A DNA stretch of 64,000 bases, from NCBI GenBank assembly GCA_024803745.1, contig JANJXV010000013.1, forward strand, positions 55,607,001-55,671,000, in the 5' to 3' direction. The position numbers were made by a program, and so were the translations under genes. Source of the stretch: Megascapheus bottae (taxonomy: Eukaryota; Chordata; Mammalia; Rodentia; Geomyidae). Positions 52,600 to 64,000 of this stretch are shown here, in pieces. A model generated the notes under the pieces. That model was given only the letters and a program-made list of their open reading frames with translations, was not told the DNA's origin and did not search any database. Positions within the stretch are counted from its first letter, which is position 1. Every line of letters begins with the position of its first letter.

Positions 52600-53472
52600 C
52601 CAGGCCCAGCAGGTGAGGGTCTGCTGCCCACACCTGGGCCTGGGGCTCCCCCAATCCTCCCCACCCAGGCTCAGCAGGTGAGGGTCTGCTGCCCCGCACC
52701 TGGGCCTGGGGCTCCCCCAGTCCTCCCCACCCAGGCCCAGCAGGTGAGGGTCTGCTGCCCACACCTGGGCCTGGAGCTCCCCCACTCCTCCTCACCCAGG
52801 CCCAGCAGGTGAAGGTCTGCTGCCCACACCTGGGCCTGGGGCTCCCCCAGTCCTCCCCACCCAGGCCCAGCAGGTGAGGGTCTGCTGCCCACACCTGGGC
52901 CTGGGGCTCCCCCAGTCCTCCCCACCCAGGCTCAGCAGGTGAGGGTCTGCTGCCCCACACCTGGGCCTGGGGCTCCCCCAGTCCTCCCCACCCAGGCCCA
53001 GCAGGTGAGGGTCCGCTGCCCACACCTGGGCCTGGGGCTCCCCCAGTCCTCCCCACCCAGGCCCAGCAGGTGAGGGTCCGCTGCCCAGCACCTGGGCCTG
53101 GGGCTCCCCCAGTCCTCCCCACCCAGGCCCAGCAGGTGAGGGTCCGCTGCCCACACCTGGGCCTGGGGCTCCCCCAGTCGTCCCCACCCAGGCCCACTCC
53201 CCACCCAGGCCCAGCAGGTGAGGGTCCGCTGCCCCGCACCTGGGCCTGGAGCTCCCCCAGTCCTCCCCACCCAGGCCCAGCAGGTGAGGGTCCGCTGCCC
53301 AGCACCTGGGCCTGGGGCTCCCCCAGTCCTCCCCACCCAGGCCCAGCAGGTGAGGGTCCGCTGCCCAGCACCTGGGCCTGGGGCTCCCCCAGTCCTCCCC
53401 ACCCAGGCTCAGCAGGTGAGGGTCTGCTGCCCCGCACCTGGGCCTGGGGCTCTCCCAGTCCTCCCCACCCAG
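52600..53472. repeat. 65-66 bp minisatellite, about 13 units, upstream of FGF19
   Basis: Successive GCAGGTGAGGGT anchors fall 65-66 bp apart (for example 52607, 52672, 52738, 52803). Each unit carries CACCTGGGCCTGGGG and, about 16 bp later, CCCAGGCCCAGCAGGTG, nearly its reverse complement. One unit near 53190 has a small internal duplication. Long minus-strand frames over it change register with unit length and are not genes. Confidence 0.93.
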
Positions 53473-53842
53473 TGCCCTGCAGACCCCAGAACCCCCGAGC
53501 TCCCTGAAGTTCCCCGCAGGCCCATGGACCCCCCTGCAGACGCTGGGAGCCCCTGAGGTTGGGTTGGGTTGGGTTGTCTGTGTTTTCAGGAGTCTGGGCC
53601 GTGTGGGAGGTTTTCATGGTTTCTAAACCACATCCCTTGGATGCAGACCTCTTTCTGCTTCACATTATAAAAATAATACATTTTTTTCTTCTTATTTTAT
53701 GGCCAGACCTCAAGGTCAGCTTTGTGCTCCTGAGAACATGGACCTGTCCCAGCCCCTGCCAGGCCTTCCCCTCCTCACAGTTGACTCTTCACCCCATAAC
53801 TGACAGGTTTAAACCATTTATCTGAAAATAAGAAAAGCCTCT
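53473..53842. other. Unique sequence
   Basis: Includes a GGGTT triplet repeat near 53558-53575. No gene recognised. Confidence 0.5.
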
Positions 53843-54068
53843 GAATGCTGGTGGCTCACGCCTGTAATCCTAGCTATTTCAGGAGGCTGACATGTGAGGA
53901 TCGTGGTTTGAGGCCAGTCTGGGCAGAAAAAGCCCCTGTGAGACTATTATCTCCAATTGACCACTCAAAAATTGGAAGTGGCGCTGTGGCTCCAGTGGTG
54001 AAGCACTAGCCTTGAGCGTGAAAAGGCTCAGAACCAGGCCCCAGGCCCTGACTTAAAACCCCACTTCA
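53843..54068 (+). mobile_element. Composite SINE
   Basis: GAATGCTGGTGGCTCACGCC head, ATCTCCAATTGACCACTC, then GGCGCTGTGGCTCCAGTGGT tail. Confidence 0.88.

Positions 54069-54116
<48 letters not shown>
54069..54116. repeat. (GAT)16 microsatellite
   Basis: Uninterrupted trinucleotide run as the tail of the preceding SINE. Confidence 0.93.
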
Positions 54117-55047
54117 AAAGAAAAGCCACAGGGCAGGGGAGAGAAATGGCTGGAACATTTGAAAGCCAGGCCAAGGATAGGCTGCAACCTAGAATTTTCT
54201 AGAACCGGCTCCACCCTTAGGATCCCTAACGTGTCCAGGACCACCGTAGCCGGCAGCAGGGGCCTGTGGCAGAGGCAGTGGGGTCCTGGCATCATCTGCT
54301 GCTGGCTGAGATGGCAGCCGATGCCTGTGCTGCTGTGCTCCCAGGCCGGGGCCTGGGGGTGGGAGGAGCTGGAGGCCATGTGGGGCCACCGGAGCCCCCA
54401 GAGAGCAAAGCAGGGAACTGGGACCCCTGCGCTCTGACCCCATCCTGAAATCAGAGCTGGCTTCCAGGACTGGACGCTGGGTGAGCAGGTCACACGCTGC
54501 AGCGCATGGCATGCAATGCCACTCACACAAAGACCATGAGATCCTGCGCAGGGAGAGCGTGGGGGACACTGCAGAGCCAACACAGGGGAAATCAGAAGCC
54601 TAGCTCTGCTTGTGTGTTTGTTGTTGCTGCTCTGGCTGTGGCCGGGGAGAGGGCACTCTCTGATGGGGTTCCCAGCTTTGCATCATCCATGGTGTTTGCC
54701 TCCCCCCAGAATCACATCAGCCCCGCGGAGCTGCTCCAGATGGCAGGAAGGGCGGGCTAGGCTGTTTCCCGTGTTCTGGGAGGAAGCAGCCATTCTCTGG
54801 GGAATGGCCCTGACTTGTCGGGGTTCCTTCACCCCATCAGCCCTTGGCAAGTGCAGGCTGTCTCCTCGTGGGGTGGGGTGGGGGGTTCTAGCAGCTGTGC
54901 TGGAATCTTGACCAGTCTCGCTGGGGTTTGTTGGAAGCAGAGGCTCAGGGGTTACTCGCTTTCGTGCCTCCCCTGCCATCCCGAGAAAAGCCTTTCTCAG
55001 AAGACCTGGACCCCATGCACTGCCAAGCATTCCAGAACATTCAGCAC

Positions 55048-55048
<1 letters not shown>
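54117..55048. other. Unique sequence
   Basis: No gene or repeat recognised. Confidence 0.45.
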
Positions 55049-55081
<33 letters not shown>

Positions 55082-56388
55082 TGTGTACATAGGATCACCA
55101 TGAAGCAGTGTATGTGTGTACATGGTGTCACCTGGAGGGTGTGTGTGTGTGTGTGTGTGTGTGAGTGTGTACATGGGATCACCATGAAGCAGTGTATGTG
55201 TGTACACGGTGTCACCTGGAGGGTGTGTGTGTGTGTGTGTGTGTGTGAGTGTGTACATGGGATCACCATGAAGCAGTATATGTGTGTACACGGTGTCACC
55301 TGGAGGGTGTGTGTGTGTGTGTGTGTGTGTGTGAGTGTGTACATGGGATCACCATGAAGCAGTGTATGTGTGTACATGGTGTCACCTGGAAGGTGTGTGT
55401 GTGTGTGTGTGTGTGTGAGTGTGTACATGGGATCACCATGAAGCAGTATATGTGTGTACACGGTGTCACCTGGAGGGTGTGTGTGTGTGTGTGTGTGAGT
55501 GTGTACATGGGATCACCATGAAGCAGTGTATGTGTGTACACGGTGTCACCTGGAGGGGGTGTGTGTGTGTGTGTGTGTGAGTGTGTACATGGGATCACCA
55601 TGAAGCAGTGTATGTGTGTACACGGTGTCACCTGGAGGGTGTGTGTGTGTGTGTGTGTGAGTGTGTACATGGGATCACCATGAAGCAGTGTATGTGTGTA
55701 CACGGTGTCACCTGGAGGGTGTGTGTGTGTGTGTGTGTGTGAGTGTGTACATGGGATCACCATGAAGCAGTGTATGTGTGTACATGGTGTCACCTGGAGG
55801 GTGTGTGTGTGTGTGTGTGTGTGTGAGTGTGTACATGGGATCACCATGAAGCAGTGTATGTGTGTACACGGTGTCACCTGGAGGGTGTGTGTGTGTGTGT
55901 GTGTGTGAGTGTGTACATGGGATCACCATGAAGCAGTATATGTGTGTACACGGTGTCACTGTGCAGGGTGTGTGTGTGTGTGTGTGTGTGTGTGAGTGTG
56001 TACATGGGATCACCATGAAGCAGTGTATGTGTGTACACGGTGTCACCATGGAGGGTGTGTGTGTGTGTGTGTGAGTGTGTACATGGGATCACCATGAAGC
56101 AGTGTATGTGTGTACACTGTGTCACTGTGCAGGGTGCGTGTGTGTGTGTGTGTGTGTGTGTGAGTGTGTACATGGGATCACCATGAAGCAGTGTATGTGT
56201 GTACACGGTGTCACTGTGGAGGGTGTGTGTGTGTGTGTGTGTGTGTGAGTGTGTACATGGGATCACTATGAAGCAGTGTATGTGTGTACACTGTGTCACT
56301 GTGCAGGGTGTGTGTGTGTGGGGGTGTGTGTGAGTGTGTACATGGGATCACCATGAAGCAGTGTATGTGTGTACACGGTGTCACCTGG

Positions 56389-56422
<34 letters not shown>

Positions 56423-56460
56423 TGTGTGCGTCCATGGGGTCACAGTGGGTGTGAGTGTAG
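55049..56460. repeat. Composite GT-rich satellite, 16 units of about 83 bp
   Basis: Each unit is a (GT)n run, GAGTGTGTACATGGGATCA, CCATGAAGCAGTGTATGTGT and GTACACGGTGTCACCTGGAG. The phrase ATCACCATGAAG (one ATCACTATGAAG) occurs 16 times between about 55094 and 56357. Unit length varies through the GT run. Confidence 0.93.
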
Positions 56461-57600
56461 ACAGTGTCACCATGGAGGGTGTGTCTGCGCGTGTGCATGG
56501 GTGGACTTTGCATGTGTGCTCTCCTCCAGCCTGCAGACCCTTCTTCAGGCTTGGTCACTGCACAGGCTCCGCTGGGGGAGGCCTGAGAACTGGTTGTCCA
56601 GTGCTGGCCAGAGGGGCCCAGGGCCTGTGACCTTGGGGGCCCCAGGTGTGGCACAGAAAGAAGACTCAACTGCTGTCCCTGCCCTTGCACTAGGGGTAGG
56701 GGCTGTCACAGGCCCACAGCTGTCCCCAAGCTCCACTGAGGCTGGGAAGAGGCCGAGCCCAGGTGCCATGGCAGCTGCAGAGCCTGCGCCCGTGCTCACA
56801 AGACAGGACCAAGAGACCTTGGAGACCCACGGGGGCCTACCGACAGGTCCTCCGCCTCTCCGCCTGCCTCTGTCCCCTCCTGTTCCCCCTGCCGCTGCTC
56901 TGGTCTCTGCACCTCCTGCCGGGACCTCTCTGTAGCCTTCCCGGGGGTCCAGAGCCACCCTGTGCTCCAGCCCAGGCCTGGAAACCCTTGTTCTTGGGGC
57001 TCACCAGCCGCTCTGCCTGTCCCCTGCGTCCTCGTGAGAGGTCCTTGCTATCCCTGGGTGGCCATCGAGAGGACCCGGTGAGCTCAGCACCCAGCCCTCT
57101 GGGCATGTCTCCTCGGTCTTCTGGTGGTTCCCATGACTTCTGTTTAGCTTAAGGTTTCCTTCTGGAAGCTTCCCCGGAGGCGGATGGAGTCCCCGTCTCC
57201 GCCCTCCTGGGCGGGAGCCTGGTGGTGACCGCAGTGTCTAGGTGACATCCTTGGGAAGATGGGTTCTGTGTGGCTCCTTGGCCCTGGACTCTCCCCACGC
57301 CGGGTCCCCCGCAGCCTGGGCCCCCGGGCACAGCCCCCAGGACCTCCCTGCCTCCTGGCCTCCCAGGCTTGGCAGCACTGGCTCTCCCCTCTACTTGTTT
57401 GGTTCCTGACCTCCCTGACCCTCCCGGCCACCTCTCCCATGGCTCAGCCCAGCGCTCTGCCCGGCAAGCCCCTGCAGGTGCCCTGCATGTGTGTGCAAGT
57501 GTGTGAGGGTGCAGAGACACAGGGTACACTCCATGTCAGGAAATGACCTCCGCTTTCTATTTGTTTATTAAAAAAAAAAATCTCTGGTTGAAATTTGAAA
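56461..57600. other. Unique sequence
   Basis: GC-rich with open frames on both strands. No gene recognised. Confidence 0.45.
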
Positions 57601-57815
57601 ACCTTAGCTCAATGACTGCCTATACTAAGCAAGTTCAAAGTCAGCCTGGACAGGAAACTCCATGAGATCCTCAACTTTATTAAACATTAAAAAAAAAAAC
57701 AGCCAAAAGTGAGCTATGGCTAAAGAGGTAGACCAGTAAGCCTTGAGCACAGAAGCGCAGGTGCAGGGACAGCATGCAGGCCCTGAGTTTAAGCTTCAAG
57801 CTGGGTTTAAAAAAA
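57601..57815 (+). mobile_element. Composite SINE, diverged
   Basis: GTTCAAAGTCAGCCTGGACA, GAGCTATGGCTAAAGAGGTA and GGGACAGCATGCAGGCCCTG. Confidence 0.75.
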
Positions 57816-57824
57816 GAAAAAGTG

Positions 57825-58262
57825 GCTGTCATCCTCGCTTCTCAGGAGGCTGAGATCCGAGGATCATGGTTCAAAGCCAGCCTAAGCACTAAAGTCTGTG
57901 AGACTCTTTTTTTTTTTTTTTTTTTTTGCCAGTCCCAGGCTTGGGCTCAGGGCCTGAGCACTGTCCTTGGACTTTCTCAAGGCTAGAGCTCTACCACTTG
58001 AGTCTCAGCACCACTTCCGGCTTTTTTCTATGTATGTGGTACCGAGGAATCGAACCCGGGTCTTCGTGCATGCTAGGCAAGCACTTTAACCACTAGGCCA
58101 AACTCCCGGCCCTAGTCTATGAGACTCTTATCGCCAATTAACCACCAGAAAAGCAGAAGTGGTGCTGTGGCTCTATGTGGTAAGGTGGTAGCCTTGAGCT
58201 GAAGAGCTCAGGGACAGTGCCCAGGCCCAGAGTTCAAGTCCCATGACCAACTTAAAAAAAAA
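57825..58262 (+). mobile_element. Composite SINE split by a nested ID dimer
   Basis: Host halves are 57825-57908 and 58114-58262. They rejoin at GTCTRTGAGACTCTT once the insert and one duplicate are removed. Confidence 0.9.
57909..58113 (-). mobile_element. Nested dimeric ID SINE
   Basis: Minus-strand dimer beginning with a T-run on the plus strand. B box reversed (GGAATCGAACCC) and A box reversed (AACCACTAGGCC) are intact. Flanking duplication of 16 bp at 57893-57908 and 58114-58129, one mismatch. Confidence 0.92.
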
Positions 58263-59327
58263 AAACCCACCCTCCCTCTCCCCCCACCCTCTCCCCTCCC
58301 TCCCTCCTTTCTCTGTCCTTCCCCCACCCCCGAGGATCTCCCCTCTGGTCCACCCTGACGTCCAGTGACACTCACATTTCTCTGTGGTGGCAGCTAAGGT
58401 TCCGTTGCGTGGCTGGGTGTGTGGCCTGGGTGTGTACCGCAGCAGTCCTGGGGTTGACTGGCTGTCCACACAGTTCCACTGCTTCACAGTGGCCTCACTC
58501 CGAGTCCACCAGCTGGGTGAGGAATCCGTCCAGCCACCTCTGTGCCCAGCTGGCCACCTAGTGCGGGATCTCCTTTAGCCCAGTCCAGAGGAGGGCTCCA
58601 GGGAGCCATGGCCCCAAGCTTTGATTTACTGGGCAGATGTTTCCCAGCCACCACCTGCAGGCCCCTGGGAGGCTGGGTGGAATTAAATGAGAACGGGGGG
58701 GGGGGGAGCGACTGGTCCCCAAAAGGTGGCATCTCTGCCAGACTCCTTCACGCCCCATGTGCTTCAGAGACCGGGCTGCTAATGGGCAGGGCAGGGGACA
58801 AATTGGGGTTGCCACCTGGGGCCCAGCCCAGCAGGAGGTGGGAGTGGAGGGGGAGATGAGCAATGGGGCAGGCGGGGGCGGGGGGGCGCGGGGGTCTCCT
58901 TACTTGGAAAGCTGACATTGACCTGCTGTGTGATGCTCCTGGCCCCCTCTGACCCTAAGCCTCCTTATCCACACAGCACAGCTCTGCGGAGAGAAGAGAA
59001 TGGTGCACAGAACATTCTAGTGGGTTTCCTTAGGGACTGCCACTCTGGAACCTCTGCTTCTGTCGTAAGGCGGAAGTGGCTCGTGCCGCCCTTGCTGGTG
59101 CCCCAGGCAGGCGTCGGCCACTCGCCTGCTCCCAGTGCAGGGCTGCCATGTCCAGTCAGTGAAGAGTGGGGGCGTGAGGGAGGACGTGGGGAGGACAGAG
59201 TGGGGGTGGGGGCTCTGCAGAGGGGAGGGCGGCGTGCCGTCCCATCTGGGTAACAACAGCAGGGGACTGGGGTGGGATTCAGGCAGAGGGACACCTGTGA
59301 AGCCAGGTGATGCTAAAAGGAAACAGC
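58263..59327. other. Unique sequence
   Basis: Pyrimidine-rich start (58260-58345), G-run near 58694-58706. No gene recognised. Confidence 0.45.
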
Positions 59328-59525
59328 AGGCTGGGCACGGTGGCTCCGCCCCTCACCCCAGCCACTCCGGAGGCTGAGATCTGAGGACCCGGGTCAGCCC
59401 AGACAGAAAAGTCCCTGTGAGACTCTCACCTCCAGTTAACCACTCTGAGACCACAGTGGCCCTGAGGCTCAGGGGCAGCGCCCAGATCCTGAGTGGAAGT
59501 CCCATGACTGACAAAAAGAAAAAAG
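59328..59525 (+). mobile_element. Composite SINE, diverged
   Basis: AGGCTGGGCACGGTGGCTCC head, CTCCAGTTAACCACTCTGAG middle, short tail and A-rich end. Confidence 0.82.
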
Positions 59526-60308
59526 AGAAAAAACACATCCAATGGAATATAAAAAGTGGCCTCCTCAGAATGCCACTGCACCCCGGGGTTGCCCGGGCTC
59601 CTCCTGCACCGCGTCTGCGCGTCTGCGTCCCTGCAGAGAGCTCGGCTCTTCTCAGACATCTTTGTGCAGTGAGGGGAGGGGCGCCTGGGTGTCCCTGGGC
59701 TCTCAGCTGCTCGGGAGGAGAGCCTGGCCCAAGGCCCCATTGGGCAACCAGGGTCCGGTGGGATTTATCTGGTGGAGAAAACAAAACCAAAAAACTAAGA
59801 CAAGCAGAAGAGACTGCCCATGGCAGAGCACGTGCCTAGTCAGGAGATAAAGACTGAGCAGGCCAGGCTGCTGGGGTGGGGGGTCCGGGGATGAGGCACA
59901 CACAAAATCTCCTTCCCTCCAGACCAAGAAACCCAGGGCAGTGACATTCCTGTCCCCATGGCCCCAGACCGAAGCAGCCCAAATGGGTGTCTAGAGAGAC
60001 AGGTAAGTAAACAGTAGACATTTACACCATGAACTATTAGACAGCAAAGAAAAATGGAACCCACTTCAAGTTCCTGAGCCCACAGAAACAGATCTCAGGG
60101 GAGGAAAAGGCCTGACACACATGCAGAAAAGATGAAAGGGAATTCTCCGAGAGGAGTGTCCAGACTATAAAACAACAAAGAACTCAGAGAAAGGTCAGCG
60201 TGGCGATGCAGGGGTCACAGGGCTGGAAGGCGGCGGGGGAGGGTGCTGGAGTCCCAACCGAGATGATTCTGTGTGGCTCCTGGCCCTGGGGACTTCTGAT
60301 TTAAAACA
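59526..60308. other. Unique sequence
   Basis: No gene recognised. A weak old L1-like trace is possible near 60000-60180, not supportable here. Confidence 0.35.
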
Positions 60309-60745
60309 ACTTGTTGCCAGACACTGATGGCTCATGTCTATAATCCTCGCCACTCAGGAGGCTGAGATTAGAGTTCAAAGCCAGCCTGAGCAGCAACGTC
60401 CTTGAGACTCTTATCTCCAATTGTCCACCAAAAAGCTGTAAGTTCAGTTGCGGCTCAAATGCTAAAGGGCCACCCTGAGTGGAAAATGAAGGGACACTGG
60501 GGCCAGGAGAGTGCGTGCCTAGCATGCATGAAGACCCAGGTTCAACTCCTCGGTACCACAAACAGAAAAAGCCAGAAGTGGTGTTGTGGCTCAAGTGGTA
60601 GAGCCTTGAGAAAGCCCAAGGACAGTGCCTAGGCCCTGAGTTCAGTCTCCAGGACTGGCAAGAAAAGAAAAAGAAAAATGAAGGGAAGATGCCCAGGCCC
60701 TGAGGTCAAGCCCTAGGACTGGCACACACACACACACAACCAGAA
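60309..60745 (+). mobile_element. Composite SINE split by a nested ID dimer, CA tail
   Basis: The host runs 60309-60494 and resumes at 60687-60745 with GATGCCCAGGCCCTGAGG and a (CA)n end. Confidence 0.88.
60495..60674 (+). mobile_element. Nested dimeric ID SINE
   Basis: ID unit plus ID-like unit with AAAATGAAGGGA duplicated at 60483-60494 and 60675-60686. Confidence 0.9.
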
Positions 60746-62135
60746 TTGTGGGTTCAGAGGAGGAAAGATGTGGGGTCCTGCGGTCCTGGGAGGCGAGGCC
60801 TGGGTCATCTGCTTTGATGTTGACAATTGAAACTGCTTCCAAGCTTTTGTGTTAGGCCATCATTTGACAATTGCCATCTAATTCCAGCCTCAGGATAATT
60901 CTGGGAGACTTTATTGTCATCTTCACACCTGGGGTCCCTCAGCTGTCGATCTGGAGAGCCTGCCTCGGATGGTTCACCCTGAGGACGCGCCAGCGAGCCC
61001 ATCTACAGAGAGCTGGGCGGCCACCGAGCCCATCCTCAGAGAGCTGGACGGCCACCAGGGCTGGCTCTGGGCAGCTTCCTTGCCAGCCCTTGGCCCAACA
61101 TGGGCGCCAAATGGCCCGGCCACCAGGACTCTGGGCTGCCCCTTTCCTGCTACAGGCAGGTTGTAAAGCACTCTGGGGACCAATTGTCACCCAGACAAGG
61201 AATTACACGGTGAGGTGGTCGCCATCATAAATGGTGTGGGGGGGGCATCTGGGGGACACAGGGCCACTTCATGGGGGGCTGCTATTTCTCAGAGGTGTGG
61301 CATTCCACAGGACAGGACAATGGCCCTTTGCCCTGGGGGGGAGGGGTCTGGGGAACCTGGCAGCACAGGAGGGCGGGGGCCATGCAGCTCTGTGTCCTGG
61401 GGGCCCTGCTCGCCTGTGGCCCAGGCAGAGTCTCATATCCCCTCCCATGCATAGCAAAAAAGAAAGCCAACACACTTGCTGGGACCCTTCCAGCTGCAAG
61501 CAGACCTACAGGGGCCAGGCTAGGCTTGGGCCTAGAAAGTCTTGAATTCTGCCACCTGCTCTGTATGTGGGGAAGGCACAGAGACCCCTCAACACCTCAT
61601 CCTGTGGGCAGAGTGGGCCCAGGAGTCTCTCTGTTGACCAAGGGGAGATCCACTGTGTCCTGAGGGCAGTTAGGGCTCCTGCAGAGCTGTCTGGCCAGCG
61701 GCTGCATGGCCAAGTCCTTCATCCCGGCAGCTGCCCGAGCACTGTGGTTTCAGGCCGGCTAAGCAGAGCCAGGCCCATGAGGAAGGGGGTGTCTTGCTAG
61801 GGCAGCACCCCTGGAGAGAATGCAGCACCCGAGCCAGCAAGAAGACAGGGTTCTGGCTGGTTACTGACAAGTAGCACGCTGATGAGGGGGAGCAGGGAGG
61901 GGTGCCTGGAGCTGGAGAGGCAGGAGCTGAAGGGGAGGGAGGGCCTGTGGTGGACACAGGTCTGCTGGAGGACTGACTGGCACCCGGAGATCTGAGTCAT
62001 TCTAGGTGTTTTTGTGCAACCCAGAAAAAGGCATCTTCTAATCTGGGCACACTGTGCAGGGAAGGGTGTGTTGCAGGCTGCAACCTGCCAGGTCGTGCCA
62101 GGCCTGTCTGCCTTTATTGTGTGCAGGATCTCATC

Positions 62136-62177
<42 letters not shown>

Positions 62178-64000
62178 TGAGTATGCACACATGTGCTTGT
62201 ATGCATGCCCAGGTGTGGCTGCCCCGGGGACCCCTCCCGGGGGCAACTCCACCCATGAAAGTGTCTACAGCTTGAGGTGTGGCGCTGTTGACCGCTGGTC
62301 CCTGGTGGAGAGGGGACATGGGTAGTGTGCCCCCGCCACCCCACACAGCACTGGGGCTCGGGGGCATGGAGGCGTTAGCAGCTTTGTCCAGGCTGGGCCT
62401 GGCCTCTGCCTGATTTGGGAACCTGGAGCTGCAGAAGCTGATGGCACCCAGCCACATCGGCTACGGAGGCTCCGTGGTCCCGGGCATGGGTGGCGGGGGC
62501 GAGGGCTGGCACCCCAAGCAGGCATGCTGAGTCCCCCAGGCCTGAACCTCCAGGGTCAGGGTTAAGAGCTGAGGGTTGGGGGTCACCCAGGCCACAGGCC
62601 ACCATTCTGAGGGACCCCTGGGGCCCCAGCTGCCATCTGAGTTGCAGCCGGTCCCCGACGCTGGGCACCAACAAGGCCGTGTCCCTTACCCCGTGCTGGG
62701 GGCCACAGGCTGGAGCCTAGGGTCCCCGAGTCCTGAAGCATCACTGCCTGCCTGGGACCAGGGAGGGTGGTGGGCCTCCTGTCCTGGAGAGAGGGGACGG
62801 TGGGGGCCCTGGCCGTCCACAGTGGGGTCAGGACAGACTGGGAGACCAGTGGTGAGGGAGGGTTGTGTGGATCAGCTTTCTGATTGAAGTAGCAAGTGCA
62901 TCTACCAAATGCAATGGGAAAGAATCTTCTAGCAGGTTCTAGCGACCTGAACACCTGGCTGAGAGAGGGTAGATTACTGTAGTCATACAATGTGCAAGGG
63001 GCAGTGAGCAGGCGTGGGTCTTCTGCTGGGGTGTCCCCAGGGGACGAGGCCACGTGCCTGATGGCCTTGGGGTCGGGAGCAGCCCCTTCTGTGCTGTCCT
63101 GGGTAGCAGAACTGCTCTCACGGCTTTCCTGGGGGACCCTGACCTCTGACCTGAGAGCCCCCTCCATCCTGGGTCATGGGGGGCGGTTCTCATGAACCTT
63201 CCCCATTCCAGAGCCATTCTTGCCTCCCTACTGGGCTCTGGGGGCTTGGTGGCAGGCCCTGTGTCCTCTGCTTGTCCAGAGACCTGGTGTGGGGGACCCG
63301 GTGTGGAGACCGGGTGTGGAGACACACGGGGTGAGGGGAGGAGAGACGGTGTGGCAAACACAGAATGGGGGACACAGAGAGAGAGATAGGACACCGGAGA
63401 CATGGCACAGGGGACAGGGCATGTGGGCAGGGGGCAGCTCTGTGAGCTTCCCTGGGGGGCCCGGCCAAGCCCCCCAACTTCCTTATGATGCAGAGGCAGA
63501 GGCAGGGCCAAGCTGTAGGGGAGCACAGGTGACGCTCGTGGGAAGGCTCTGGGATGCCCGGTGAAAGCCACCTGTGAGGCCACGGCCCACAGATAGGAGC
63601 CACACAGGAGCTCAAACCCATGCCTGAGGAGGGCAAGCTGCATGCCACTAAATCGAGCCAAGTCCCTGGCCGAGCAGAGCGGCTGGCTTTCCGTTCCTAC
63701 CCTACCCCCAACCCCGGTGCTCTCCTCCAGGGGCTTTGAGCCTCTCCACGCCCTGCACTTGGCCCCACGCGTCTCAGCTACTGCTTAGACCAGGTAGCCC
63801 CGCCCAGCTGAGTGCCCACACACTCCTCCCGTAAGCTGCCCTTAGGGGGTCCTGGAGTCCCAGCCGCGGCTGGGGGAGGCCTGCCTGACCCAGCCCTGGG
63901 AGCACCAGCGCCCGCCACCCCGGCTCCTGCGCCCTCTCTAGCTGTTCCCCAGGCTCGGTTGGTGAGCTTCTTGGGGGCTTCAAGCTCAGGGTTGGCCATC
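60746..64000. other. Intergenic DNA at the right edge
   Basis: No gene recognised. Contains a (TG)n/(GC) run at 62135-62179. FGF4, the next gene in mammalian order, is not within the window. Open frames on both strands show no family signature. Confidence 0.5.

Noticed and set aside
52600..53472. CRISPR-like array of regular repeats
   Set aside because: Units are contiguous with no unique spacers and the genome is a vertebrate; this is a minisatellite.
52223..53617. Long minus-strand open frame (464 codons) with repeated AWVGRTGGAPGP-like units
   Set aside because: It is a translation of the 65-66 bp minisatellite. Unit length is not a multiple of 3 throughout, other frames are equally open, and no start context or splice structure supports a gene.
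55049..56460. Cys/Val and His/Thr repeat peptides on both strands
   Set aside because: They are simple translations of (GT)n and (CA)n.
60746..64000. FGF4 at the right edge
   Set aside because: No FGF-like exon or conserved FGF core motif on either strand in this interval.

Overview
The window is vertebrate nuclear DNA from a rodent. It carries three intron-containing genes in the order and orientation of the mammalian 11q13-type block: CCND1 on the plus strand, then LTO1 (ORAOV1) and FGF19 (the rodent Fgf15 orthologue) on the minus strand. All exons of all three can be placed with intact frames: CCND1 has 5 exons and 295 aa, LTO1 has 5 exons and 137 aa, FGF19 has 3 exons and 203 aa. The rodent call rests on mouse-like residues in cyclin D1 exon 4 and in FGF19, and on many ID-type (tRNA-derived) SINEs. 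The composite and dimeric SINE structure, with a B1-like head joined to an ID-like tail or ID joined to ID-like, resembles families known from geomyoid rodents (pocket mice, kangaroo rats). That finer placement is inference.

Layout: 1-14 kb is gene-free, with SINEs, a diverged 40-bp minisatellite and a 3' fragment of LINE-1. 14-18 kb is CpG-rich and ends in the TATA-less CCND1 promoter (octamer, TCF/LEF and CRE motifs). 18.0-27.8 kb is CCND1, including a long 3'UTR with miR-15/16 and miR-17 seed matches. 27.8-33.0 kb is the tail-to-tail spacer. 33.0-39.0 kb is LTO1, with a processed RPL23A pseudogene nested in a SINE in intron 2, a GC-rich minisatellite in intron 1 and a CpG-island promoter with NRF1 and ETS motifs. 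39-47 kb is spacer. 47.0-51.0 kb is FGF19, whose intron 2 holds an IR-1 FXR-type element beside HNF4-like and HNF1-like motifs. 51-64 kb is upstream of FGF19, with a CpG island, a 65-bp minisatellite of about 13 units, a 16-unit GT-rich composite satellite and more SINEs.

The genes are neighbours by ancient synteny and do not form an operon. Cyclin D1 drives CDK4/6 at G1/S. LTO1, with YAE1, is the adaptor for iron-sulfur loading of ABCE1. FGF19 is the ileal bile-acid hormone acting on FGFR4/KLB. I found no prokaryotic element, no CRISPR array and no evidence of a novel multigene system. The most interesting points are the FGF19 intron-2 FXR module, the absence of the unpaired cysteine reported for mouse FGF15, an open cyclin D1b-like read-through frame, and several datable nested retroinsertions.
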